Source of the DNA: Microbulbifer flavimaris
GTDB lineage: Bacteria; Pseudomonadota; Gammaproteobacteria; Pseudomonadales; Cellvibrionaceae
NCBI RefSeq assembly: GCF_001641755.2
Contig: NZ_LRFG02000003.1
Span: forward strand, 124,001 to 188,000
DNA: 64,000 bases
Direction: 5' to 3'
In this document: positions 42,903 through 53,074 of the stretch, piece by piece
How the letters are laid out: every line of letters begins with the position of its first letter
How positions within the stretch are numbered: the first letter of the stretch is position 1
The notes under the pieces: model-generated
What the model saw: the letters and a program-made list of their open reading frames with translations, nothing else
Told to the model about the DNA's origin: nothing
The model's database searches: none
Program-made: the position numbers and the translations under genes

Positions 42903-44474
42903 TTACTGGTTCAGGCCCTGCTCTCTCAACATCAGATTGGCAATACGCGGTGCATGCCATAACGTAGGCAAGATAATCAGGGACACCGGCACTGCCGTCA
43001 CCACGATAAAGGATTGCAGGGCGCTGACACCGCCTTCTCCAATGCTGATCAGTATCGCCGCCATCACCCCCATCATCACGCCCCAGAATATCCGTACACC
43101 CGTGTGTGGATGATCGTGCCCGGTCATCACCATGGAGACTGCATAGGTCATGGAGTCTCCGGTTGTCGCCACAAACACCGTTGTCAGAACAAGAAATAGC
43201 AGCGACATCAGGAATCCCGCAGGCAGGCTTCCGGTCATCGCCAGCAATGCAGCCGGCAGGTCGAACCCTTCAAAGGGTACTGAAATTACCCCCGGTGTCT
43301 GCAATTCGTAGTAGAGGCCTGTACCGCCAACGATCGTAAACCAGACGCAGGTGATGACCGGGGCAAGCAGGGAAATCAGCAGCACCACTTGCCGTATCGT
43401 CCTGCCCCGTGAAATACGGGCCACAAACATGGCCATCAGAGGGGCATAACCGAGAAACCAGCCCCAGAAGAAAATCGTCCAGCCATCGAGCCAGGCGGTA
43501 TCCTCACGGAAAGTCGCCATCGGAATGAACTTGTCAATATAGGTTCCGAGCGAATGCACAAAGCTGTCGACAAGAAACGCAGTGGGGCCAAACAGGAAGA
43601 TGACCGACATCAGCAGCACTGCGAGCACCACATTGAAGCGGCTCAGTATCTGGATACCCCGTGTGACGCCGGTGACCGATGAGATGGTGTAAATGGTGAT
43701 CAAGCCGAGCAGAATGAAAAGCTGGGTTGTGTAGGTGTCGGGGATGCCGAACAATTCCTCCAGCCCAAAACTGACTTGCAGGCCCAGAAACCCGATCGGC
43801 CCCACGGTGCCCGCCACCACCGCGATGACACAGGCAGCATCTGTCAAAACCGCCAGGGGACCACTGAGCGCCCGGCGACCAAACACTGGATAGAGCAGTG
43901 TTCTGGGCTTTAGTGGCAACCCGACTTCATAGTGCAGGTACATAAATACGATACCGGCCAGGCTACCCAGTATGGCCCAAGCCAGGAAACCCCAGTGCAT
44001 GAAACTCTGGGCCAGGGCATTGTGCGCTGCCGCCAGCGTGCCCGTGCTGTCTACGGCAAAAATCGGAGGCGGCGAGACAAAATGGGCAATGGGCTCCGCC
44101 GCCGCCCAGAAAACACCGCCGCCGGCAAGCAGTGTGCACATGATGATGGCCGTCCAGCGGAACGTGGACATCTCCGGCTCACTGACCCCTCCCAACCGCA
44201 CCCGGCCGGTTCGTCCCAGCGCCAGCACCAGACCGATAAAGAATGTAAGCAATAACAGGACTTGCCAGTAGGCGCCGAACAATCGGGTGGAGACGGCAAA
44301 TGCGCGGTCAACGACGCTGGCGACAAGCTCCAGGTCATAAACGGAAAGCAGTGCAAACGCCAACAACAAACCGCCGCTGATAACGAACACCGGGATATCC
44401 ATCAGGTGTTTGGTTTTACCGGGCGGCTCAGTCTGGCGCGCTGCATCAGATGAGGATTGCCGAGGGTTTTCCAT
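42903..44474 (-). CDS. BCCT family transporter
   Basis: A 523-aa secondary transporter of the betaine/choline/carnitine family with about 12 helices. The signature helix is recognisable as DGWTIFFWGWFLGYAPLMAM followed by FVARISRGRTIRQ; the tryptophan-box region departs from the usual WTxFYWAWWxxW (here FFWGWFLGY), so a non-betaine substrate is possible. The start at 44474 follows a weak AGAGG; in-frame sequence further upstream is not family-like. It lies 195 bp upstream of the amidoligase gene on the same strand and divergent from the desuccinylase-like gene. Confidence 0.9.
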   Translation of the reverse strand: MENPRQSSSDAARQTEPPGKTKHLMDIPVFVISGGLLLAFALLSVYDLELVASVVDRAFAVSTRLFGAYWQVLLLLTFFIGLVLALGRTGRVRLGGVSEPEMSTFRWTAIIMCTLLAGGGVFWAAAEPIAHFVSPPPIFAVDSTGTLAAAHNALAQSFMHWGFLAWAILGSLAGIVFMYLHYEVGLPLKPRTLLYPVFGRRALSGPLAVLTDAACVIAVVAGTVGPIGFLGLQVSFGLEELFGIPDTYTTQLFILLGLITIYTISSVTGVTRGIQILSRFNVVLAVLLMSVIFLFGPTAFLVDSFVHSLGTYIDKFIPMATFREDTAWLDGWTIFFWGWFLGYAPLMAMFVARISRGRTIRQVVLLISLLAPVITCVWFTIVGGTGLYYELQTPGVISVPFEGFDLPAALLAMTGSLPAGFLMSLLFLVLTTVFVATTGDSMTYAVSMVMTGHDHPHTGVRIFWGVMMGVMAAILISIGEGGVSALQSFIVVTAVPVSLIILPTLWHAPRIANLMLREQGLNQ

Positions 44475-44797
44475 TAGTATCAGCCTCTGGTGGTGGAGAC
44501 CCGGGGCTACACGCCGCCGGGACCGTGCAGGCATCAGCGGTGGGCAGGGTTTGCCCGACCATCCCGGTGGCTCCGATACTCGGTTCAGCCACTGCTGACC
44601 AGAGGAGTCGCGTCGGCCGGATCGAGTCGTGAGCAGTGACAGCAAAAAGGTGCGCAAGTGGTATGAAAACACAGTATAGAGCTCTAGCCATGCTGCACAT
44701 GCTCGCTAGGGCTGCAGTTGCCGCCCTGCCACTGCGTGCTGATTATTGACCCCCTTTGCACCTACAATGAGTGCCTGAAGCAGCCAGGAAGCGAGAG
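44475..44797. other. Divergent control region, BCCT transporter / desuccinylase-like gene
   Basis: About 320 bp without a gene. A perfect TAGAGCTCTA palindrome lies at 44677-44686, overlapping a TATACT-like -10 on the reverse strand, and a GGGCA/TGCCC hairpin at 44542-44556 in the putative BCCT leader. I compared the leader by memory with glycine, guanidine and SAM riboswitch consensus elements and found no match. Confidence 0.4.
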
Positions 44798-45814
44798 ATG
44801 ACAGAGAAGTTTTCGATAGGCGGCGTTGAGATCGCCCGCGGGGAAATCCGGCGCATTGAGCTGCCAATTGTCCGGCTATATACCGGCACTGATATGGCGA
44901 TCCCGGTTTATGTAAAGCGTGGCAAAAAGTCGGGTCCGACCATGTTTGTCTGTGCCGCCATCCACGGCGATGAATTGAACGGAATCGAAATCATCAGCCG
45001 GCTTATCGGCAGTCGCAGCCTCAAGAACCTGCGGGGCACACTCATCGCCGTACCGGTAGTCAATGTGTACGGCGTACTGGAGCAGTCCCGCTACCTGCCG
45101 GATCGCCGCGACCTGAATCGCTCCTTCCCCGGCTCAGACAAGGGTTCACTGGCCGCGCGCATGGCCCACGTATTCCTTGAAGAGATTGTCTCCAAGTGCG
45201 ACTACGGCATTGACCTGCATACCGGTGCCATTCACCGCAGCAACCTGCCGCAAATCCGGGCCAACCTCGACGATCAGCCCACCCGTGATATGGCCCGAGC
45301 TTTTGGCGTGCCGGTGCTGCTGAACAGCACCCTGCGCGACGGCTCCCTGCGCCAGGCGGCCGCAGACCTGGGCGTGCAGATTCTGCTTTATGAGGCCGGC
45401 GAAGCGCTGCGGTTTGACGAGTTCTGCGTGCGCGTGGGTTACAAGGGCATCCTGAATGTCATGCGCCACCTGGAAATGCTACCGCGAGTGAAGAAAAAGG
45501 AGAATATCGAGCCCTATGTGGCCCGGCGCAGTGGTTGGTTACGCGCCACTGGCAGTGGCATCGTCAACTACCGCAAAGATCTGGGAGACCATGTGCTGAA
45601 GGGTGAGGTGCTGGCCACGATTTCCGATCTATTCGGTGAGGAGATCGACCGGGTACCCTGCAATGCAGATGGCATCGTTATTGGGCGCCAGAATCTTCCC
45701 CTGGTGCAGGAAGGCGATGCCATGTTTCACATCGCCTACTTCCACGAACCCCATGAAGTTGCGGAAAACCTGGGGCTACTGCAGGACAGCCTGCTGCCGG
45801 ATGAAAACTTCTGA
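44798..45814 (+). CDS. Succinylglutamate desuccinylase/aspartoacylase-family metalloenzyme
   Basis: A 338-aa zinc-dependent deacylase of the AstE/AspA (M14-like) fold. Zinc ligands are visible as His56 and Glu59 in AAIHGDELNG and His141 in YGIDLHTGA; LLYEAGEAL carries the likely catalytic Glu. The C-terminal ~80 residues (WLRATGSGIVNYRKDLGDHV...) form a biotinyl-lipoyl-like beta barrel as in related proteins. It cleaves an N-acyl amino acid or similar amide; the actual substrate is unknown. AGGAAGCGAG precedes the ATG. Divergent from the BCCT gene, so probably under shared control. Confidence 0.88.
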   Translation: MTEKFSIGGVEIARGEIRRIELPIVRLYTGTDMAIPVYVKRGKKSGPTMFVCAAIHGDELNGIEIISRLIGSRSLKNLRGTLIAVPVVNVYGVLEQSRYLPDRRDLNRSFPGSDKGSLAARMAHVFLEEIVSKCDYGIDLHTGAIHRSNLPQIRANLDDQPTRDMARAFGVPVLLNSTLRDGSLRQAAADLGVQILLYEAGEALRFDEFCVRVGYKGILNVMRHLEMLPRVKKKENIEPYVARRSGWLRATGSGIVNYRKDLGDHVLKGEVLATISDLFGEEIDRVPCNADGIVIGRQNLPLVQEGDAMFHIAYFHEPHEVAENLGLLQDSLLPDENF

Positions 45815-45821
45815 AGTGCCC

Positions 45822-45855
45822 TCCTGCCCCGATACCAGTTAGCATCGGGGCAGGA
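45822..45855. terminator. 12-bp hairpin between convergent genes
   Basis: TCCTGCCCCGAT pairs perfectly with ATCGGGGCAGGA around a 10-nt loop, between two convergent genes. T-tracts are poor, so termination may be Rho-assisted. Confidence 0.6.
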
Positions 45856-45876
45856 CTGACCGGGAGAGAAAGCAAA

Positions 45877-47082
45877 TCACCGGTTTTTCCGCAGCTCCTC
45901 CAGGACTTCCTTGCTGGGGAAGCCCTGAACTTCCACACCGATACTCTTCTCGAACTGCTGGATGCCCTTACGGGTCCCGGATCCGGCCTTGCCGTCGATT
46001 TCACCCTCGTACAGGCCGCGCTCTTTCAGCAGCTTCTGCAGCTCCTCGACCTCAGTGCTATCGATTGGCGTAAAGGGACGCGGCCAGTCCTGAACCAGTC
46101 CTTTGCCACCGCCGATCTGGTCGGCGAGCAGACCCACCGCGGTCGCGTAACGGTCGGAATTGTTGTAGCGCTTCAGCACGAAGAAATTCTTCAGCATCAG
46201 GAAGGCCGGTCCGCCGCGACCTGCGGGTAGTTTGAGCTCGGCCTTGTCGTCCGGGCGCGGGAATGCTTTACCATTCACGCGTTTCACACCGAGCTTTTCC
46301 CATTCCCGCAGAGTGAGTTTCCCGGCCGGTAGTTTCCGCTCGGGAATGGTGACCTCATAGCCCCAGGTTTCGCCGCTACGCCAGCCATTCTTGGATAACA
46401 GACTCGCCGCTGTCGCCAGCGCATCCGGCACGGAATTCCAGATATCACGCTTGCCGTCGCCATCGATATCCACCGCATAAGCCTGGTAGCTGGTGGGGAT
46501 AAATTGCGTGTGCCCCATGGCGCCGGCCCAGGAACCTACCAGGTGCTTCTCATCGACATCGCCGCTCTCGAGGATTTTCAACGCTGCCAGCAGCTGCTGA
46601 CGCCCGAACTTGCTGCGCTTTGGATCGGCATAGGCCAGGGTGGCCAGCGAGCGCACCACGCTGCGGATCACCTTCTGGTTGTCCAGGATGGCGCCGAAGC
46701 TCGACTCGATGGACCAGATGGCCAGGAGAATATTGGGGTTAACGCCAAAGCGCTGTTCAATCTTGTCCAGCCAGGGTTGCAACTCTTCCTTTTTGGCGCG
46801 CCCCATGCGAATCGCCCGCTGCTGCACGCGGTTGTCAAAGTACTGCCATACCGGAGCCTTGAATTCCGGCTGGTAGCTGGCCTTGTCCAGTACCCACTGG
46901 TCCGGGGACTCGATACCGGCAAATGCGCGGTCAAACACCTCCGGCGAAATACCATTGGCGAGTGCCGTTTTACGGAAGTCCTTTACCCACTGCTGGAATC
47001 CCTCGTCGGCAGCGCTGACAGGGAAAGTAAAAATGAGCAGGAAGGACAAAATCAGGAAGCGAAAGCCGGACAGCCTGTACAT
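45877..47082 (-). CDS. Lytic murein transglycosylase, MltB type, with peptidoglycan-binding domain
   Basis: A 401-aa exported peptidoglycan lyase. Signal peptide ends VSAADEG; there is no lipobox Cys, so it is soluble or periplasmic rather than a lipoprotein like MltB. The SLT_2 catalytic domain (about residues 27-320) carries Glu126 in IWSIESSFG plus AGAMGHTQFIPTSY and GDGKRDIWNS. A C-terminal PG_binding_1 domain (about 338-398) ends FPSKEVLEELRKNR. Located downstream of the hemolysin III-family gene. Confidence 0.93.
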   Translation of the reverse strand: MYRLSGFRFLILSFLLIFTFPVSAADEGFQQWVKDFRKTALANGISPEVFDRAFAGIESPDQWVLDKASYQPEFKAPVWQYFDNRVQQRAIRMGRAKKEELQPWLDKIEQRFGVNPNILLAIWSIESSFGAILDNQKVIRSVVRSLATLAYADPKRSKFGRQQLLAALKILESGDVDEKHLVGSWAGAMGHTQFIPTSYQAYAVDIDGDGKRDIWNSVPDALATAASLLSKNGWRSGETWGYEVTIPERKLPAGKLTLREWEKLGVKRVNGKAFPRPDDKAELKLPAGRGGPAFLMLKNFFVLKRYNNSDRYATAVGLLADQIGGGKGLVQDWPRPFTPIDSTEVEELQKLLKERGLYEGEIDGKAGSGTRKGIQQFEKSIGVEVQGFPSKEVLEELRKNR

Positions 47083-47190
47083 GGGGACTCCTTAGGGGTG
47101 ACACGCTCGCTCAAGGGTAGAGCGAGTATGGCAAAACCGAAAGTCCAATCGACGATGCTGTGACAGGGCGCAAATAGCGCCCGGGACCGG

Positions 47191-47868
47191 TCAGGGAATG
47201 ACGTACAGCAGCACCGCGAAGTAGTGCAGGATAGCACCGGCGAGCACGAAGACGTGCCAGATGGCATGGTGGTAAGGCAGGCTGCGCCAGAGATAAAAGA
47301 CGATACCACCCGTATAACACAGCCCGCCCAGAAGCAGCAGGATCAGGCCGCCCGGCGCGAGGGTCTCAAGTAGCGGCTTGGTGGCCGCCACCACGACCCA
47401 GCCCATCAGGGCGCTCATGGTGATCGACAGCGCGCGGTATTTTTTCAGCGGCGTGAACTGGATCAGCAGGCCCATTACCGCCAGCGCCCAGATGATGCCA
47501 AACAGCCACCAGCCCCAGGAACCCAGCGAGAAGGCCGAATCCCGCAGCGTCACCAGGGTGAAAGGCGTGTAACTGCCGGCGATCAGCAGGAAAATGGAGG
47601 AGTGGTCCACCGTGCGCAGGATCTGCTTGGCACGGGGATCGATGGCGCTGTGATACAGCGCCGAGGCGCCGAAACACAGAATCAGGGTGCCGGCGTAGAT
47701 GGCACAGCTGACAATATGCCAGGCGTCGCCCCGCAGCGCGGCGAAGGCGCACAGCACCCCGAGCCCGGCAATGGCGAGCACCGCGCCGATTCCATGGGTG
47801 ACGCTGTTGGCGATCTCCTCGGCAACACTGTAGCGAGAGTGATGGGTAGCATCAGTACTGGTCGACAT
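47191..47868 (-). CDS. Hemolysin III / TrhA-family membrane protein
   Basis: A 225-aa seven-helix protein of the HlyIII/PAQR superfamily (YqfA/TrhA). Conserved His and Asp positions sit in ANSVTHGIGAV, GASALYHSAID, VDHSSIFLLIAGSYTPF and YHHAIWHVFVLAGAILHYFAV, consistent with a zinc-dependent hydrolase core. E. coli TrhA affects membrane energetics and lipids; real haemolysis is doubtful. Start at 47868 has GGGGGAC upstream; an in-frame ATG twelve codons earlier is an alternative. Confidence 0.9.
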   Translation of the reverse strand: MSTSTDATHHSRYSVAEEIANSVTHGIGAVLAIAGLGVLCAFAALRGDAWHIVSCAIYAGTLILCFGASALYHSAIDPRAKQILRTVDHSSIFLLIAGSYTPFTLVTLRDSAFSLGSWGWWLFGIIWALAVMGLLIQFTPLKKYRALSITMSALMGWVVVAATKPLLETLAPGGLILLLLGGLCYTGGIVFYLWRSLPYHHAIWHVFVLAGAILHYFAVLLYVIP

Positions 47869-47994
47869 AAGTCCCCCGTCCGGCGATGACTGGCAGACTG
47901 CCACATAAATGTGACCAACTGCTTAATTTGAGTTCAATCATCGTCTGCCGGGGCTGCCGGCGCAAGGTGCATAACCGACTTGCGGTTCACGGAG

Positions 47995-48018
47995 CCGGCC
48001 GGGCGGGCGCCCGGCCGG
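47995..48018 (-). terminator. GC-rich hairpin downstream of purA
   Basis: CCGGCCGGGC pairs perfectly with GCCCGGCCGG around GGGC, 17 bp after the purA stop. No U-run, so a Rho-dependent end or mRNA-stabilising structure is more likely than a simple intrinsic terminator. Confidence 0.5.
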
Positions 48019-48034
48019 GGTCTGGCGGTTTGAA

Positions 48035-49546
<1,512 letters not shown>

Positions 49547-49561
49547 TCATAGACCGAAGCG

Positions 49562-50746
49562 TCAATTGCGGGGTTGCACCAGCCAGTCATCGCCCCGCTG
49601 CACCAGCTCCCGATCACAACGGGCACGCACCTCACCCTCGGCGCCGTCAGGTAACGCGGTGATCACCACCTCACCCTCGCGGCGCAGCTTTTCCACCGCC
49701 TGCCAGAGGGTATGGTCATCGCTCTCTGGAGCGAGGATAGCAGCGCCCTCCTGCCAGAAGCCCTTGCCGAGCTGGTTCAGTGCCACCAAGTCGGTACTGA
49801 ATCCCGTGGCCGGACGCTCGCGACCGAACACCGAGCCAATACCGTTATAGCGACCACCGTTGGCCAGCGCCTGGCCATGACCCGGCGTATAGGCTGCAAA
49901 CACCAGTCCGGTCTCATAGTCGTAGCCGCGCACTTCACTCAGGTCGAAAAACAGCTCGACCTCCGGATAGCGGCGGGCCAGCGCATCGGCACAGTGCTGC
50001 AGGTCGGCCAACGCCGCCTCCAGCGCCGGCGGCGCATTGGCAAAGACCTCTTGCGCCCTTGCCAGGCAATCGCTGCCCCCCGCCAGATCCGGCAGAGCCC
50101 GCAACCACTGTGCGCAACGGGAATCATCGACATTGTCGGCAACCCAGCGGTGGATATCTGCAGCGGCCTTGCTCTGCAGCAGCGCGAACAACGCTTCGCG
50201 ACGCTCGGCATCCAGACCTGCGGCCTCGGCGAGACTGCGGTAGATGGCCACATGGCCGAGATCCAGGTGAATGCGGTCGATGCCGGCGGCTTGCAGGGTC
50301 TCCAGCATCAGGGAGATCACTTCGATATCCGCAGCCAGGCTATCGACACCATACAGCTCGGCGCCAATCTGTATCGGCGCGCGGGAGCCATGCACACTGC
50401 GCGGGCGGGTATGCAGCACCTGGCCGGCGTAACAGAGCCGGTTGGCGCCGGCGCGGGGGAAACTGTGCGCATCGATACGCGCCGCCTGCGGCGTGATATC
50501 GGCGCGAATACCCAGAGTGCGGCCGGAAAGCTGATCGGTCACCTTGAAAGTGCTGAGGTCGATATCACGCCCCATGCCGATCAACAGGGAATCGGTGAAT
50601 TCCACCATCGGGGGAATGACCAGTTCGTAGCCCCAGCTGTGGTACAGGTCCAGCAGTCGTCTGCGCAGGGTTTCGATGCTCTTGGCATCCGCGGGGAGAA
50701 TCTCGGCGATGCCTTCCGGCAACATCCAGCGATCGGCTTGGGTCAT
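49562..50746 (-). CDS. hisZ: ATP phosphoribosyltransferase regulatory subunit
   Basis: A catalytically inactive class II histidyl-tRNA synthetase paralogue that forms the regulatory half of the short-form HisG octamer in histidine synthesis. The 394-aa protein shows LPEGIAEILPADAKSIETLR, a motif 2-like region RADITPQAARIDAHSF followed by NRLCYAGQVLHTRP, and LANGGRYNGIGSVFGRERPATGF. Its presence implies a short HisG elsewhere in the genome. The start at 50746 fits the family, although the ribosome-binding site is weak. Confidence 0.95.
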   Translation of the reverse strand: MTQADRWMLPEGIAEILPADAKSIETLRRRLLDLYHSWGYELVIPPMVEFTDSLLIGMGRDIDLSTFKVTDQLSGRTLGIRADITPQAARIDAHSFPRAGANRLCYAGQVLHTRPRSVHGSRAPIQIGAELYGVDSLAADIEVISLMLETLQAAGIDRIHLDLGHVAIYRSLAEAAGLDAERREALFALLQSKAAADIHRWVADNVDDSRCAQWLRALPDLAGGSDCLARAQEVFANAPPALEAALADLQHCADALARRYPEVELFFDLSEVRGYDYETGLVFAAYTPGHGQALANGGRYNGIGSVFGRERPATGFSTDLVALNQLGKGFWQEGAAILAPESDDHTLWQAVEKLRREGEVVITALPDGAEGEVRARCDRELVQRGDDWLVQPRN

Positions 50747-50858
50747 GGCTAATGATGGCTCAGGACATTCGCGACGGTACAGGGAGGGGCCTCGAAACCC
50801 CCTCCACCCAGGAGGGACCGGAACCGGCAATGCCGCTTAAAGCCGGGTCCCACACACG

Positions 50859-50882
50859 AAAAAACCGGGCGACGCCCGGTTT
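50859..50882 (-). terminator. Rho-independent terminator of the hfq-hflXKC operon
   Basis: Reverse strand AACCGGGC-GTC-GCCCGGTT followed by TTTTTC, 70 bp after the hflC stop. Confidence 0.92.
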
Positions 50883-50951
50883 GCGTGAGTTTACCACCAA
50901 GTCCCGGCGGGACGGTAGGGGGGCGTGCTGCCGCCCCCACTGGGGCATTTG

Positions 50952-51827
50952 TTACTGATTGCCCTCTGCGTCTTTCAGGTAGCGGAAGAACTCACTGTCC
51001 GGCTCGATCAACAGCATATCGGCGCGGTCGTTGAAAGACTCCTTGTAAGCCTTGAGGCTGCGGGTAAAGCGATAGAACTCCGGGTCCTTGCTGAAAGCTG
51101 CAGCGTAGATGGAGGTCGCCTCGGCATCACCGGCACCGCGCAACTCCTCGGCCTCGCGATAGGCCTCGGATTCGATCTCCACCACCTGGCGGTCGGCATT
51201 GGCGCGGATACGCTCGGCGGCTTCCTCACCCTTGGCCCGGTGATCCCGCGCCTCCAGCTCCCGTCCGGCGCGCATGCGCTGGAATACCGACTCGGATACC
51301 TCCGGCGGCAGGTCGATGCGCTTGACGCGGACATCGATCACTTCCACACCCAGGTTGGTCTTGGCCACCTCGTTCAGGTTCTTGGTGATCTCCGCCATCA
51401 GCTCATCGCGCTCACCACTGACAACCTCGTGCAGGTCGCGCACACCGAACTGGTTCCGCAGCCGGTCGTTGATCTGCTCCGACAGCAGGCGCACCGCATT
51501 GCGTTCATCACCGCGGGTCGCGACGTAATGGCGCTTCACGTCAAGGATGCGGTACTTCGCGTAGGAGTCCACCATCATGAACTTGTTTTCCGCGTTCAGC
51601 ATCCGCACCGGGCTGGAGTCCACAGTCTGGATACGCGCGTCGAAACGACGCAGCTGATGCACCAGCGGAATCTTGAAGTAGAGGCCGGGGGTGTAATCCG
51701 CGCGGACCACTTCACCGAAGCGGAGCAGAACCGCCTTCTCGGTTTCCTTGATCACAAACGCGCTGCTTGAAACCGCCAGTAAGGCGACCAGCAGAGCGGC
51801 AATAATGACTAGCGTTCTGTTGTTCAC
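50952..51827 (-). CDS. hflC: HflC, FtsH-modulating SPFH protein
   Basis: A 291-aa inner-membrane SPFH/band-7 protein that with HflK forms the cage around the FtsH protease. An N-terminal anchor (LVIIAALLVALLAVSSSAFVI) is followed by the SPFH domain (EKAVLLRFGEVVRADYTPGLYFKIPLV) and a long helical segment. Start is GTG with AGGAGG 6 nt upstream, 10 bp after hflK. Last gene of hfq-hflX-hflK-hflC. Confidence 0.97.
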   Translation of the reverse strand: MNNRTLVIIAALLVALLAVSSSAFVIKETEKAVLLRFGEVVRADYTPGLYFKIPLVHQLRRFDARIQTVDSSPVRMLNAENKFMMVDSYAKYRILDVKRHYVATRGDERNAVRLLSEQINDRLRNQFGVRDLHEVVSGERDELMAEITKNLNEVAKTNLGVEVIDVRVKRIDLPPEVSESVFQRMRAGRELEARDHRAKGEEAAERIRANADRQVVEIESEAYREAEELRGAGDAEATSIYAAAFSKDPEFYRFTRSLKAYKESFNDRADMLLIEPDSEFFRYLKDAEGNQ

Positions 51828-51837
51828 GTCCTACCTC

Positions 51838-52989
51838 CTAGCGAATGTTGCCGCCGCGGCGATTATTGTTGGCCTCGCTGCGCAGACGTTCGATCACGCG
51901 CTGGGAGACTTCCTCGATCATGGCGGAGGAGGTTTTGTCACCGCGTTTGCTGGTGCTATCCCCGCTGCGCTCGGCGATCTTGTCCAGGGGCAGGTACATC
52001 ATGTTGTTGCCGCCCTCGACATCCACCATCACCTTGGAGGTGTTGCTCATCACTTCCTGTACCGTGTCCAGGTACAGACGCTCGCGAGTCACTTCCGGTG
52101 CCTGCTGGTATTCCTGCAGCAGCTTCTCGAAGCGGACGGTTTCACCTCGGGCCAGCTCTACTACCTGGGTCTTGTAGGCCTCGGCCTCCTCAAGAATCCG
52201 CTGGGCGCGACCGCGAGCCACCGGGATCACCTGGTTGGCGTAGGCCTGGGCCTCGTTCTTGAAGCGCACTTCGTCCTCGCGGGCCTTGGTGACGTCATCG
52301 AAGGCATCCTGTACTTCGCGGGGCGCCTTGGCGTCGGTCAGGTTGACCACATCAATTTGGATACCGGTCTGGTAGAGATTCAGGTACTCCTGCAGGCGTT
52401 CCTGGGTATCCGCGGAAACCTGGGTACGGCTCTGGGAGATCACGCCATTCAGGGAGGCGGAACCCACCACGTGGCGCAGTGCGCTGTCAGTTGCCTCCTG
52501 CAGGCTCTTGAGCGGATCGCGCACACGCAGCACGAAGGACTCGGCATCATCGATATGCCACTGCACCGTCAGTACTACCTCAACGATATTGGCATCCTCG
52601 GTCAGCATCTGGCCGGTGGTGCGCTCGGTCCGCACCTCGGTCACGTTGACCTTGGTTACGTGGTCGATGATGGGCGGATTCCAGTGCAGGCCCGCACCCT
52701 CGGTGGAATGGTATTCACCCAGACGCAACACGACGGCGGACTCGTTGGCATCCACTTGGTAGAAGCCCCAGAGACCATAGAGCACCGCGACAACGATCAG
52801 CGCCGGCACCCAGGGAAACTTGCCGCCGGATTCAGGACCGGAGGATGAGGAGCCCCCTCCGAACAGTCCATTCAGCTTCTGCTGCAGTTTGCGCAGCAGC
52901 TCGTCGAGATCCGGCGGGCCGTCGTTGCGGTTACCGCCACCTCCACCCCAGGGATCTTTGTTATTACCACCCGGCTCGTTCCAGGCCAT
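51838..52989 (-). CDS. hflK: HflK, FtsH-modulating SPFH protein
   Basis: A 383-aa partner of HflC. A Gly/Asn-rich cytoplasmic N-terminus (MAWNEPGGNNKDPWGGGGGN) precedes the transmembrane helix (WVPALIVVAVLYGLWGFYQV) and the SPFH domain (ESAVVLRLGEYHSTEGAGLHW). The C-terminus is a charged tail ending RRGGNIR. Located between hflX and hflC. Confidence 0.97.
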   Translation of the reverse strand: MAWNEPGGNNKDPWGGGGGNRNDGPPDLDELLRKLQQKLNGLFGGGSSSSGPESGGKFPWVPALIVVAVLYGLWGFYQVDANESAVVLRLGEYHSTEGAGLHWNPPIIDHVTKVNVTEVRTERTTGQMLTEDANIVEVVLTVQWHIDDAESFVLRVRDPLKSLQEATDSALRHVVGSASLNGVISQSRTQVSADTQERLQEYLNLYQTGIQIDVVNLTDAKAPREVQDAFDDVTKAREDEVRFKNEAQAYANQVIPVARGRAQRILEEAEAYKTQVVELARGETVRFEKLLQEYQQAPEVTRERLYLDTVQEVMSNTSKVMVDVEGGNNMMYLPLDKIAERSGDSTSKRGDKTSSAMIEEVSQRVIERLRSEANNNRRGGNIR

Positions 52990-53074
52990 CGAAATACTCC
53001 AACTCAGTTCATTAACCTTATATACGGCGAGATTCTAGCACCCTTCGGCACCGAATTGCCGCCGTGCAACCTGC

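Noticed and set aside
44475..44797. Glycine/guanidine-type riboswitch in front of the BCCT gene
   Set aside because: GC-rich hairpins are present, but I could not match the conserved core of any riboswitch class I remember.
34943..45814. Horizontally acquired genomic island with integrase or attachment site near the tRNA-Leu genes
   Set aside because: The tRNA genes are followed directly by ppc, no integrase or tRNA 3'-end repeat is visible, and base composition of the fimbrial and amidoligase regions is not sharply different.
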